NCBI GenBank assembly: GCA_036499165.1
Contig: DASYEE010000049.1
Coordinates: 1-50,359, forward strand
DNA: 50,359 nucleotides
Direction of reading: 5' to 3'
From: Galbitalea sp036499165
GTDB taxonomy: Bacteria > Actinomycetota > Actinomycetes > Actinomycetales > Microbacteriaceae
The notes under the pieces were generated by a model. That model saw nothing but the letters and a program-made list of their open reading frames with translations. It was not told the DNA's origin and searched no databases. The translations under genes were made by a program, and so were the position numbers. How positions within the stretch are numbered: position 1 is the stretch's first letter; each line of letters opens with the position of its first letter. Below, one piece after another: positions 39,849 to 49,291 of this stretch.

Positions 39849-42287
39849 GTGAACACTCGAGACCTGGGCGAGGGCTGGACCGTCGAGCCGCTGGATGGCC
39901 CGGTTCCGCGCTCGGTGCGGGAGCACGGCCGCATCACTGCCGCGGTGCCGGGGGTCGTGCACACCGACCTCGTTGCTGCCGGTCTTCTGGACGACCCCTA
40001 TCTCGGCCTGAACGAGAAGCAGCAGGAGTGGGTTGGCAGCACAGCATGGCGCTACGCCACGGAGTTCGACTGGCAGCCAGACGGGGCGAGCAAGCACGAC
40101 CTCAGCTTTGCCGGACTCGACACGGTGGCAACCGTGATCCTGAACGGGACCACTATCCTGTCGGCCGAGAACCAGCACCGAAGCTATCGTGTCCCTGTTC
40201 TCGACACCCTGAAGGCTGGCGTCAACCAACTCGAGGTTCGATTCGCGGCCCCCGTGCCAGAGGCCGATCGGCGCAGCCTCGAACTCGGCTATCGCCCGCA
40301 CGTCAACCATCATCCTTTCAACTCCATTCGCAAGATGGCCTGCAGCTACGGTTGGGACTGGGGCATCGACACGGCCACCTCGGGCATCTGGAAGCCGCTC
40401 ACGCTCGAGAGCTGGTCGATCGCCCGCATCGCAAACGTCGTCGTGCTTCCGAGCCACGAAGGAACCACCGGAACCGCAACGGTGCGCGTGACCCTCGATC
40501 GCGAGGACGACGAGCCGGTTGTGCTGCGGCTGACCGTGGGGGGATACAGTGCCGAGGCGCTCGTCGTCGGCAGAGAGGCCGAGCTCAGCGTCGATGTTCC
40601 GGATGCGCCGCTCTGGTGGCCCCGCGGATACGGCGACCAGCCGACCTCGGAGCTGACGCTCGAACTGTTTGCCGACGAACGCGTGCTCGATTCCGCGCGC
40701 CGCCGGATCGGCTTCAGGAATGTCGAGCTCGACACGACTCCCGATAGCGAGGGCACACCGTTCCGCATTGTTGTGAACGGTCGCGCGATCGCCGTGAAGG
40801 GTGTCAACTGGATTCCCGACGACGCGTTCCCCGGCCGGATCACGCGCGAGCGCGTCGAGCAGCGTCTCGGACAGGCTGCCGCGGCGAACATCAACCTGCT
40901 TCGAGTGTGGGGCGGAGGGTTGTTTGAGAGCGACGACTTCTACGACCTTGCCGACGAGCTCGGGCTTCTGGTCTGGCAGGACTTCCTGCTCGCCTGCGCC
41001 GCGTACTCAGAAGACGAGCCGATGCGCTCTGAGATTGAGGCTGAGGCCAGGGAGAACGTCGCGAGGCTCGGTTCCCATCCGAGTCTCGTCGTGCTCAACG
41101 GCAACAATGAGAACCTCTGGGGCTACGAGGATTGGGGGTGGCAGCCCCGTCTCGAGGGCAAGTCTTGGGGCGTCCTCTACTACCACCAGCTCTTCCCCGC
41201 GATCGTGAGCGAGCTTGCGCCGCACGTCGGCTACACGCCGGGCAGCCCGTTCACGCCCGGCGGCACGTCGGCGCCGAATGACCCAGACAACGGCACGATG
41301 CATATCTGGGACCTGTGGAACCAGAAGGACTATCCGCACTATCGCGACTACAGCCCGAGGTTCGTGTCAGAGTTCGGCTGGCAGGGACCGCCGACCTGGT
41401 CGACGCTCGTCGAATCGGTGTCGGATGCGCCGCTGACGCCGGAGTCGCCCGGAATGCTCGTGCATCAAAAGGCCGAGAATGGCAACGTCAAGCTCACCGA
41501 CGGCCTGGTTGCACACCTGCCGCTGCCGAACGACATGCAGGATTGGCACTGGGCAATGTCACTCAACCAGGCGGTCGCGATCCGCACGGGCGTCGAGTGG
41601 TTCCGTTCGCTGCAACCACACTGCATGGGGACCATCCTGTGGCAGCTGAACGACTGCTGGCCCGTGGTTTCGTGGGCCGCCATCGATGGGTACGGGCGCC
41701 AGAAACCGCTCTGGTACGCGGTGAGGGCTGCGTACGAGCCGAGGCTCCTCACCATCCAGCCATCCGGCGGGACTGTGGCGTTGACGGCCGTGAACGACAC
41801 CGCAGAAGACTGGAGCGGCACCGTCACAGTGCGGCGCCTGGCCTTCGACGGCGGAGTTCTCGCGGAAGACGCTGTCCAGATTGCGGTGCCGGCCTTCGGA
41901 TCTTCGACGATTGCGCTCGATTCCACGGTGGCCGAAGCAGGCGAGCCACGCAACGAACTGCTCGCCGTGACGGGTGCCGGCCACCGGGCCTTCTGGTGGT
42001 TTGCCGAAGCGCGGGATTCGTCGTTGCCTGCGGCCGGATTCGATGCGGTTGCGACAAGGGTTGACGGTGGCGTCGAGGTACGAGTTGTGGCGAAGACCGT
42101 GATCCGTGACCTGGCCGTGTTAGCCGATATCGTTGCGCCCGACGCGACCGCCGACCGCATGCTCATCAGCCTGCTGCCCGGTGAGGAGGTCGTGGTGAAG
42201 ATCTCGACGGCGTGGAGCGGAGACGCATCGCGCTTTACCGGCGCTGACGTGCTGCGCAGCATGAACGATCTCGTGAACGCGAACTAG
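39849..42287 (+). CDS. GH2 beta-mannosidase
   Basis: An 812-aa GH2 enzyme. N-terminal jelly-roll with AAVPGVVHTDLVAAGLLDDPYLGLNE, typical of beta-mannosidases, then Ig-like and catalytic domains: IGFRNVEL, GVNWIPDDAFPGRITRERVEQRL, acid/base Glu421 in LNGNNEN and nucleophile Glu508 in VSEFGWQ. No signal peptide. GTG at 39849 has AAGGAGAC upstream and is 14 bases after the glucosidase stop. With the glucosidase it would fully hydrolyse a mixed beta-glucoside/mannoside such as a glucomannan oligosaccharide. Last gene of the operon. Confidence 0.92.
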   Translation: MNTRDLGEGWTVEPLDGPVPRSVREHGRITAAVPGVVHTDLVAAGLLDDPYLGLNEKQQEWVGSTAWRYATEFDWQPDGASKHDLSFAGLDTVATVILNGTTILSAENQHRSYRVPVLDTLKAGVNQLEVRFAAPVPEADRRSLELGYRPHVNHHPFNSIRKMACSYGWDWGIDTATSGIWKPLTLESWSIARIANVVVLPSHEGTTGTATVRVTLDREDDEPVVLRLTVGGYSAEALVVGREAELSVDVPDAPLWWPRGYGDQPTSELTLELFADERVLDSARRRIGFRNVELDTTPDSEGTPFRIVVNGRAIAVKGVNWIPDDAFPGRITRERVEQRLGQAAAANINLLRVWGGGLFESDDFYDLADELGLLVWQDFLLACAAYSEDEPMRSEIEAEARENVARLGSHPSLVVLNGNNENLWGYEDWGWQPRLEGKSWGVLYYHQLFPAIVSELAPHVGYTPGSPFTPGGTSAPNDPDNGTMHIWDLWNQKDYPHYRDYSPRFVSEFGWQGPPTWSTLVESVSDAPLTPESPGMLVHQKAENGNVKLTDGLVAHLPLPNDMQDWHWAMSLNQAVAIRTGVEWFRSLQPHCMGTILWQLNDCWPVVSWAAIDGYGRQKPLWYAVRAAYEPRLLTIQPSGGTVALTAVNDTAEDWSGTVTVRRLAFDGGVLAEDAVQIAVPAFGSSTIALDSTVAEAGEPRNELLAVTGAGHRAFWWFAEARDSSLPAAGFDAVATRVDGGVEVRVVAKTVIRDLAVLADIVAPDATADRMLISLLPGEEVVVKISTAWSGDASRFTGADVLRSMNDLVNAN

Positions 42288-42307
42288 TGTGCTGGCGCCC
42301 AGGCGGG

Positions 42308-43372
42308 TCAGAAACCGTCGGGGTAACCGCCGCGGTGCGACACCATCGGAAACCACGGCAGCGCAGCCGCGGGATCGGCCACGATCGCCGCGGTTTGGGC
42401 GTGATACGGCCCGGACGCGCGCCATCCGGTCGCGGGCGGGGTGAGCCCATCGGACATTCGATCGCCGACAAGTCCGGAGAGCACGACGCGCAGCCGAGAG
42501 GATGTCGTGCCCCGGCCCGCCTCCAGCGAGTCGAGCCTCGCCATGGCCGCCGCGCCGCGCGCTCTGCCGTCAGTTGTGAGCGCGAACCGTTTCGTGCCAC
42601 GCTCGTCGCGCTGCACGACACCGAGACCGTTGCGCTCGAAGCGCCCGACCTGGATCGCGATCGCCTCTTTCGAGATGCCGGCGAGCAGCGGGAGGTCGCG
42701 AACGGGAGCACCCGTCGGGGGAACGATCCGCACGAAGTCCAGCGAAACCGCGAGTGACATCGGCGCCTCTGCATCGAACTCACGTGCGATGGTGAGCAGT
42801 GCGCGCGAGAGTGCGCTGTAGAGTCCGGTCGCGGGAACTGGCGGGAGGCGGTGGATGCGCGTTGTGTGTCCCCATGCCGTTACCGGAAACCCCAGCGGCA
42901 GGTCGGCGGGCGCATCCGCGAGGAGCGTGGCCAGTTCATCGGCCGGTGGGCCGAAACGCTCCCGCCAGCGTTCGGTCACGAGCGCCTCGATGGGTGCCCA
43001 GGTGTCGCGCGCTCGCCGCCCGTTCTCGGTCGGGATCACCAGCGTCGCGCCGAGGTCGGCTCCGTTTCGCTGCACCCTGGCGTAGCCCCAGCGCCGCAAT
43101 TCGTTGAGCCTCGACCCGATCGAGTTCGCGTCGTCGCCCGCGTGGCGCGCGAGTTCCCTGGCGGTGATGCCGTCGTCTGGCAGACCCAGCAGATAGTTCG
43201 ACCAGTAGGTGAGCGACGTCAGCCACGGACCGGTGGCCGCAGGGTCACCGCGGTCGGCGGCCGTTCGATGCGGCATCCGCTGCTCGAACTCGTTGTCGGC
43301 CTCGATGGTGAACGCGACCAGAGCCTGCGACAGCAGCGCGACCAGCGGTTTGGCGTGCACTTCCGGTCGCAC
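42308..43372 (-). CDS. Regulator with two MarR-like winged-helix domains
   Basis: 354 aa from GTG at 43372 (GTG at 43360 is also possible). Two MarR-like units are visible. The first, ITARELARHAGDDANSIGSRLNELRRWGYARVQRN followed by VIPTENGRRARD, lies in the N-terminal third. The second, LLAGISKEAIAIQVGRFERNGLGVVQRDERGTKRFALTTDGRARG, is near residue 270. Such tandem proteins can act as single-chain pseudo-dimers. It overlaps the thiolase gene upstream by several codons, so it is in the hrpA-thiolase operon. The ligand and targets are unknown. Confidence 0.72.
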   Translation of the reverse strand: MRPEVHAKPLVALLSQALVAFTIEADNEFEQRMPHRTAADRGDPAATGPWLTSLTYWSNYLLGLPDDGITARELARHAGDDANSIGSRLNELRRWGYARVQRNGADLGATLVIPTENGRRARDTWAPIEALVTERWRERFGPPADELATLLADAPADLPLGFPVTAWGHTTRIHRLPPVPATGLYSALSRALLTIAREFDAEAPMSLAVSLDFVRIVPPTGAPVRDLPLLAGISKEAIAIQVGRFERNGLGVVQRDERGTKRFALTTDGRARGAAAMARLDSLEAGRGTTSSRLRVVLSGLVGDRMSDGLTPPATGWRASGPYHAQTAAIVADPAAALPWFPMVSHRGGYPDGF

Positions 43373-43383
43373 CGCGTCGCCGG

Positions 43384-44538
43384 CTAGAGCCGCTCGATGA
43401 GGGTCGCGTTCGACATGCCAGCGCCCTCGCACATGACCTGCAGCCCGATCCGGCCGCCGGTCTGCTCAAGCGTGTTCAGCATGGTCGTCAGCAGCCGCGT
43501 GCCGCTGGAGCCGAGCGCGTGACCGAGGGCGATCGCACCGCCGCGCGGATTCACCCGGTCCGGGTCGGCGTGCAGATCGTGCTGCCAGGCGAGAACGACG
43601 GGCGCGAACGCTTCGTTGACCTCGAACGTGTCGATGTCGTCGATGCCGACGCCCGAGCGCGACAGGATTCGCTCCGTGGCGGGGATTACGCCCGTCAACA
43701 TTTCGATCGGGTCCGACCCGACGACGGCAAAGGACGTGAAGCGCGCGCGAGGCGTGAGCCCCAGGAGCGCCGCCTTCTCCTCGCTCATGATGAGCACGGC
43801 CGACGCTCCGTCGGTGAGTGGGGACGAGTTGCCTGGCGTGATGCTCCACCCGATCTCGGGGAATCGTTCCGCCATTGCCTCGTCATAGAAGGCAGGCTTC
43901 AGGCCGCTGAGCGACTCCACCGTGGTCGACGCCCGGATTGTCTCGTCGACGCTCAGCTCGCCGATCGGCAGGATCTCCGATGAGAAGTCCGCCGCGGCGG
44001 CAAGCCGGTGTGAGCGCGCGGAGAACTCGTCGAGTTGTTCGCGGGAGAAGCCCCAGCGCCCGGCGATGAGTTCAGCGGAGATGCCCTGTCCGACGAGACC
44101 ATCCGGGTAGCGAGCGTTCAGCATCGGACCCCACGGGTCCATGCCGAGCGTTGCGTAGCCGATCGGGTTCTTGCTCATGAGCTCGACGCCGCAGGCGATC
44201 ACGATGTCGTACGCGCCGGCGATGACGCCCTGCGCTGCGAAGGTCGCAGCCTGCTGGCTGGAACCGCACTGCCGGTCGACGGTGGTGCCAGGCACAGACA
44301 CCGGGAACCCGGCCGCGAGAGCCGCGTTTCTCACGATGTTGACCGACTGCTCACCAACCTGTGACAGGCATCCGCCGATCACGTCATCGATGAGGGCCGG
44401 GTCGAGATCGTTGCGTGCGACGAGTTCTTTCAAGACAGTCGCGAGCAGGTCTACTGGATGGAAATGGGAGAGGGCGCCTCCGGGCTTGCCGCGACCTGAT
44501 GGGGTGCGAAGCGCGTCGACAATGACAGCTGTTTGCAT
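43384..44538 (-). CDS. Acetyl-CoA C-acyltransferase (thiolase)
   Basis: A 384-aa thiolase. Nucleophile Cys91 in DRQCGSSQQA, the catalytic His in GGAIALGHALGSSGTRLLTT and the second Cys in MCEGAGMSNA are present. The N-terminus VIVDALRTPSGRGKPGGALS is typical of degradative thiolases of the steroid/lipid type. It would cleave 3-ketoacyl-CoA in beta-oxidation or similar degradation. It starts ten bases after the hrpA stop and precedes the tandem regulator; no other beta-oxidation gene is nearby. Confidence 0.9.
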   Translation of the reverse strand: MQTAVIVDALRTPSGRGKPGGALSHFHPVDLLATVLKELVARNDLDPALIDDVIGGCLSQVGEQSVNIVRNAALAAGFPVSVPGTTVDRQCGSSQQAATFAAQGVIAGAYDIVIACGVELMSKNPIGYATLGMDPWGPMLNARYPDGLVGQGISAELIAGRWGFSREQLDEFSARSHRLAAAADFSSEILPIGELSVDETIRASTTVESLSGLKPAFYDEAMAERFPEIGWSITPGNSSPLTDGASAVLIMSEEKAALLGLTPRARFTSFAVVGSDPIEMLTGVIPATERILSRSGVGIDDIDTFEVNEAFAPVVLAWQHDLHADPDRVNPRGGAIALGHALGSSGTRLLTTMLNTLEQTGGRIGLQVMCEGAGMSNATLIERL

Positions 44539-44548
44539 GAGCAGAAGC

Positions 44549-47500
44549 CTACGCGAGCGCCTTCGCGATGCGCTGGGGTGAAACCGTTTCTGCCGTTCCG
44601 AGCTGCTGGGCGAACAGGCTCACGCGAAGTTCCTCGAGCATCCAGCGGACCCGCACCAGCTTCTCCGGGGTGCCCGGTGCGAGCGGGATACGGCCACCTG
44701 CAGCGAGATACTTCGTCGTCGCGGCCTGGACTTCGTTCGCCCACGTGCGGTCGCGCGCGATCTCCGTCGGGAGCTTATCGAGGCGAGCCGCAATGCCGCG
44801 CAGGTAGCGGGGGAGGTGGCGCAGCTGCGCGGTGCCCGTGCGTGAGATGAAGCCTGCGAAGACGAGTCCGGCCAGCTGTTCTCGCGCATCCGTCACAGCC
44901 GGAAGCACGGCCATGCTCGTGGTCGCACGGATGGCGCGCTCGGCATCGCGGGCAGCTCCGAGCGTCGCGGTCACCCCGGCGACTGTCGCGTAAAGGGTGT
45001 CGAGAAGTCCGGCCGAGATCTGCGCGCTCGCCGCCTCGAACTCGGTGCGCGACCAGATGAGGCCATCCGGTGTCTGTGCGCGCAGCCCAGCGTCGACTGC
45101 CGCGACCAGGCAGTCATCAAACAGCGCCGCGACATTCTGGTACGGGCTGGTCGCGAGCAGCAGCTTCTCGTTCTGCGTGAGGTGCTCCCGCACATACGAC
45201 AGCGGCGACGGGATGCCGAGCAGCAGCAGCCGCCGGATGCCGGCCGGGGTCGCGCGCGCTTGGTCGTCCGGGGTCGCCATGAGGGTGATCGACACCGAGT
45301 CGCCCCGATCGACGACAGCGGGATATGCGCGGATGACCGTGCCGCCCTGCCGCGTGTCGATGAGCTTGGGAAGCTCGTCGAAGTCCCACGTGGTGAGCCC
45401 CGCTCGCTCGATGGCGTGCGGGGTCGATGCACTGACCTTCGCGACCGAGTCCCTCGCGCGGGAGCGGAGTTTCTGCTGCAACCCGGCCAGGTCTTTCGAG
45501 CGTGCGACCTCCACTCCCCGCTCGTTGATCACCGCGAAGGTCATCCTCAAGTGCGAAGGGATTCGTTCGGTCTCGAAGTCGTCGGCGGTGACCGGCGTGT
45601 GGGTTTTGCGCTGGATCGCGTTGGCCAGGTATTCGGTCAGCGAGGTCTCCTCCAGCGGGTTGCCGCGCGACCCTTCGATGAGTTCGGGGACAGGTTCAAG
45701 CAGCCGCCTCGCCCAGTCCGCTGCCGGTACGACGTTGCGGCGGATCGCCTTCGGCAGGCTCTTGATGAGGGCCGTCGCGAGGTCGTCGCGAAGGCCGGGC
45801 ACCAGCCAGTCAAATCCGGCGGGTGAGAGCGAGGCGAGGAGCGCGAGCGGCACGCGCACGGTGACTCCGTCATCCTCTGTGCCCGGCTCGAAGCGGTAGT
45901 CGAGCTGGAGCGTCTGGTCGCCCTGTCGCCAGGTCGCCGGGAAGGCATCCTCGTCGATCGCCGTCTCCCCGGCCAGGGTCTCCCTGGTCATCGTGAGGAG
46001 GTCCGGTGTCTCCCGTCGAGTGGTGCGCCACCACGCCTCGAAGGTGCGCACGGTGGCGATATCGCGGGGGATCCGTGCGTCGTAGAACTCGAAGATCGCC
46101 TCGTCGTCGTAGAGGATGTCGCGGCGACGGGTGCGCTCCTCGAGTTCGGCGAGTTCGGCGCGGAGCGCCCGGTTTGCCCGGTCGAACTCGGTCAGTCGCT
46201 TGTCGATGCGCTCGGACTCCCACTCGCCTTCGACGAGCGCGTGGCGGATGAACAGCTCGCGCGCGTATGCGAGGTCGATCCGCGCGAACTGCACTCGGCG
46301 CTTGACGACGATCGGCACGCCGTAGAGGGTGGCGCGCTCCCAGGCGACCGCGGCGCCCTGGCGCTTCTCCCAGTGCGGCTCGCTGTAGCTGCGCTTGACG
46401 AGGTCGCCCGCGATCGCCTCAGCCCACGCAGGGTCGATGGCTGCGTTCATCCTCGCGAACAGGCGGCTGGTCTCCACGAGCTCTGCGCTCATCACGGCGT
46501 TCGGCTGCTTCTTCGCGAGCGCGGAGCCGGGGAACAGCACGAAACGCACCTGGCGGGCGCCAATGTAGTCCTTCTTGGCGACATCCTTGATGCCGATCTG
46601 GCTGAGGAGGCCGGCGAGCAGCGACTTGTGGATGCCGTCGGCGTCGGTCGAGGCGTCGCCGACCGCGATGCCTGCCTGCTTCGCGCCGCGAGTCAGCTGG
46701 CGCACGAGGTCGCCCCACTCCCTGATGCGCAGATAGTTGAGGTATTCGCTGCGGCACATGCGCCGGAACTGGTTGCCGCTCAGTTCCTTCTGCTTCTCCT
46801 GCAGGTAGTTCCAGAGGTTCAGCATGGTGACGAAGTCGCTCGTCTGGTCGACGAACCTGGCGTGCTGCTGGTCTGCCTGCGGGCGCTTCTCGAGCGGGCG
46901 CTCGCGCGGGTCCTGGATGGTGAGGCCAGCCGTGATGGCGATGACTTCGCGGGAGACACTGTGCCGCTGTGATTCGACGATCATCCTCGCGAGCCTTGGG
47001 TCGACGGCGAGCTGGGTGAGCTGTTTGCCGACCTTGGTGATTCGCGGTTGTGGTCTCGAGACGGCTGCTCCTTCGTCGCTGCCTCCTCGACCAGCGAGAT
47101 CGATCGCACCCAGCTCCTGGAGCAGGTCGAGGCCGTCCTTGATGCCGCGGGAGTCGGGCGGCTGCAGGAAGGGGAACGCCTGGATGTCGCCAAGCCCCAG
47201 CGAGATCATCTGCAGGATGACTGCGGCCAGGTTCGTGCGGAGGATCTCCGGCTCCGTGTATTCAGGGCGGCGCTCGAAGTCTTCTTCAGAGTAGAGACGG
47301 ATTGCGATCCCGTCGCTGGTGCGCCCGCTGCGGCCGGAGCGCTGATCGGCCGAGGCCTGGCTGATCGCCTCGATGGGAAGGCGCTGGATCTTCGCCCTGG
47401 TCGAGTATCGGCTGATGCGCGCGGTCCCGGCGTCGATGACATACCGGATGCCCGGAACGGTCAGGCTGGTCTCGGCGACGTTGGTCGCGAGCACGATCCG

Positions 47501-48382
47501 GCGCCGGATGCCCGGACTGGCCGAACGCTGGAACACCCGATGCTGATCGGCCGAGCTGAGCCTGCCGTAGAGGGGGAGCACCTCGGTGCCCGGCAGCCCC
47601 CTGCCTTTGATCGCATCCTCTGCGTCCCTGATCTCGTTCTCCCCGGACAGGAAGACGAGTACGTCGCCGTCGGATTCGCGGGCGAGCTCGTCAAGTGCTG
47701 CGGTGATGCCTTCGAGGTAGTCGCGGTCTGCCGGCTGCGCCTCGTCGACGTCGTCGTCGGTGGCCGCTTCGGCGACGAGCGGCCGATATCGGATCTCGAC
47801 CGGATACGTGCGCCCGCTTACCTCGACGATGGGCGCGCCGACGCCGTGCTCGTCTGCGAAGTGCCGGGAGAAGCTCTCCGGGTCGATCGTCGCACTCGTG
47901 ATGATGACTTTGAGGTCTGGGCGCTTCGGCAGCAGCTGTTTGAGGTATCCGAGCAGGAAGTCGATCGTGAGGCTTCGTTCGTGCGCCTCGTCGATGATGA
48001 TGGTGTCGTACTTTTTGAGCAGCCGGTCGCGATGAATCTCGTTCAGCAGGATGCCGTCGGTCATCAGTTTGATCTTCGTTTTCGCGCCGACCCGGTCGGT
48101 GAAGCGCACCTGGTAGCCGACCAGTTGCCCGAGCTCAGACCCCAGCTCTTCTGCGACCCGCTCGGCGATCGTCCTGGCAGCGATCCGTCTGGGTTGCGTG
48201 TGCCCGATGCTCGTGCGCCCTAGCTCGAGGAGGATCTTCGGCAACTGGGTGGTCTTGCCCGACCCCGTTGCGCCGGCGATGATCACAACCTGGTTCTCCC
48301 GGACCGCGCGAGCAATCTCCTCCCGGGCCTGGCTGACTGGCAGCTCTGGCGGGTAGGTGATCGTGGGAAGGTCGGGCGACAT
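44549..48382 (-). CDS. hrpA: ATP-dependent RNA helicase HrpA
   Basis: A 1277-aa DEAH-box RNA helicase of full length. Walker A GATGSGKTT (37-45), DEAH near 130, SAT, and motif VI QRSGRSGRT are present, followed by HA2 and the long DUF3418 region typical of bacterial HrpA. It unwinds or remodels mRNA and rRNA in the cytoplasm. At about residues 429-445 the sequence GRGGSDEGAAVSRPQ is encoded by a REP-like palindrome (47050-47096), an in-frame insertion in the linker before ITKVGKQLTQLAVDPRLARM. ATG at 48382 diverges from the membrane protein gene at 48595. Confidence 0.95.
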   Translation of the reverse strand: MSPDLPTITYPPELPVSQAREEIARAVRENQVVIIAGATGSGKTTQLPKILLELGRTSIGHTQPRRIAARTIAERVAEELGSELGQLVGYQVRFTDRVGAKTKIKLMTDGILLNEIHRDRLLKKYDTIIIDEAHERSLTIDFLLGYLKQLLPKRPDLKVIITSATIDPESFSRHFADEHGVGAPIVEVSGRTYPVEIRYRPLVAEAATDDDVDEAQPADRDYLEGITAALDELARESDGDVLVFLSGENEIRDAEDAIKGRGLPGTEVLPLYGRLSSADQHRVFQRSASPGIRRRIVLATNVAETSLTVPGIRYVIDAGTARISRYSTRAKIQRLPIEAISQASADQRSGRSGRTSDGIAIRLYSEEDFERRPEYTEPEILRTNLAAVILQMISLGLGDIQAFPFLQPPDSRGIKDGLDLLQELGAIDLAGRGGSDEGAAVSRPQPRITKVGKQLTQLAVDPRLARMIVESQRHSVSREVIAITAGLTIQDPRERPLEKRPQADQQHARFVDQTSDFVTMLNLWNYLQEKQKELSGNQFRRMCRSEYLNYLRIREWGDLVRQLTRGAKQAGIAVGDASTDADGIHKSLLAGLLSQIGIKDVAKKDYIGARQVRFVLFPGSALAKKQPNAVMSAELVETSRLFARMNAAIDPAWAEAIAGDLVKRSYSEPHWEKRQGAAVAWERATLYGVPIVVKRRVQFARIDLAYARELFIRHALVEGEWESERIDKRLTEFDRANRALRAELAELEERTRRRDILYDDEAIFEFYDARIPRDIATVRTFEAWWRTTRRETPDLLTMTRETLAGETAIDEDAFPATWRQGDQTLQLDYRFEPGTEDDGVTVRVPLALLASLSPAGFDWLVPGLRDDLATALIKSLPKAIRRNVVPAADWARRLLEPVPELIEGSRGNPLEETSLTEYLANAIQRKTHTPVTADDFETERIPSHLRMTFAVINERGVEVARSKDLAGLQQKLRSRARDSVAKVSASTPHAIERAGLTTWDFDELPKLIDTRQGGTVIRAYPAVVDRGDSVSITLMATPDDQARATPAGIRRLLLLGIPSPLSYVREHLTQNEKLLLATSPYQNVAALFDDCLVAAVDAGLRAQTPDGLIWSRTEFEAASAQISAGLLDTLYATVAGVTATLGAARDAERAIRATTSMAVLPAVTDAREQLAGLVFAGFISRTGTAQLRHLPRYLRGIAARLDKLPTEIARDRTWANEVQAATTKYLAAGGRIPLAPGTPEKLVRVRWMLEELRVSLFAQQLGTAETVSPQRIAKALA
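47050..47096. repeat. REP-like palindrome inside hrpA
   Basis: Begins GTGGTCTCGA and ends CTCGACCAGCG, the same ends as the minus-strand reading of the intergenic repeat at 2008-2050. The inner part is GC-rich and also self-complementary. It keeps the hrpA frame open and encodes a polar loop. Confidence 0.6.
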
Positions 48383-48524
48383 CAGCCTTCCATCGTATTG
48401 CGCGCGCGTAACCCAGGCTCACGGGCGACCCGCGGTGGCCCCTTGTCTTCGCGGAAACCGCCCGCCGGAGCACGTGCCAGCCTGAGTCACACACGTACGG
48501 GAGCGAAGAATTATTCCAAATCAG

Positions 48525-48556
48525 TTGACATTGCAGAGTACTTTGCATTACAAAGT
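48525..48556 (+). promoter_or_regulatory. Promoter and palindromic operator of the membrane protein/regulator pair
   Basis: TTGACA (48525-48530) is a consensus -35 box. ACTTTG-CATTA-CAAAGT (48540-48556) is a perfect six-base inverted repeat lying where the -10 box should be (TTACAA at 48548-48553 is a poor match). A repressor bound there would block the promoter. The small winged-helix protein at 49292 is the obvious candidate. Confidence 0.55.
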
Positions 48557-48594
48557 TAACCAAGCACGGCAGCACACGACCAGGAGGTCATCCC

Positions 48595-49290
48595 ATGGCA
48601 GAAACACCGACGGCAAGAGCGGCGGGCGCAGACACCCCGCTGAGCGCGAGCGCAGCTCTTAAGCTGCTCGACAACCAGCAGCGTCGTGTCGCCAATGAGC
48701 GCGGCAGGTTCGTCTTTCCGATCACGCTCGCCTGGAGCGTCGCGTGGCTCGTCGGGTTCCTTGCGCTCTGGTCGGTCGACGGCCCGACGGCCGACAGCGT
48801 TGGCGGTTGGCACGGGCTGCCGCTGCCGGTCGCGATCACGATCTTCCTCGTACTGCTCGTGGCGGCCATCGTCATCTCGATCGTCCAGGGCGTGCGAGGC
48901 GGTCGTGGCTTCAAGGGCAGCGCGAGCGAATTCACCGGCACCGTCTACGGCATCAGCTGGTCGGTGACGATGGTCGCGATCGGAATCCTCGGTGGCGCCC
49001 TCCAGGCTCACGGGATGAGTACGACCGTCGCCAACATCTATTACCCGTGCGTCTACACCTTCGCGGTCGGGCTGCTGTACCTGCTCGCCGGCGCGATCTG
49101 GCACTCCGTTCCGAGCGTGGTCGCCGGCGGCTGCGTTATCCTCGTCGCGGTGATTGCGACATGGTTCGGGTACCCCAACCATTACCTGGTCCTCGCCATC
49201 GGCGGGGGCGGTACCTTCCTCGTGCTGGCGATCCACGATGTCGTGGCTGGGCGCCGAGTGCGCGCCCAGCTCGCGGGGGAGGCACACTAG
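48595..49290 (+). CDS. Multi-spanning membrane protein of unknown function
   Basis: 231 aa, not recognised. A roughly 38-residue polar N-terminus (ALKLLDNQQRRVANERG) precedes about six predicted helices: FPITLAWSVAWLVGFLALW, VAITIFLVLLVAAIVISIV, GISWSVTMVAIGILGGAL, YPCVYTFAVGLLYLLAGAIW, VVAGGCVILVAVIATWF and HYLVLAIGGGGTFLVLAIH. The GGAGG site before ATG at 48595 is strong. It is co-transcribed with the winged-helix gene whose start is one base after its stop; this pairing suggests a regulator-controlled membrane or envelope function. Confidence 0.8.
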   Translation: MAETPTARAAGADTPLSASAALKLLDNQQRRVANERGRFVFPITLAWSVAWLVGFLALWSVDGPTADSVGGWHGLPLPVAITIFLVLLVAAIVISIVQGVRGGRGFKGSASEFTGTVYGISWSVTMVAIGILGGALQAHGMSTTVANIYYPCVYTFAVGLLYLLAGAIWHSVPSVVAGGCVILVAVIATWFGYPNHYLVLAIGGGGTFLVLAIHDVVAGRRVRAQLAGEAH

Positions 49291-49291
49291 C

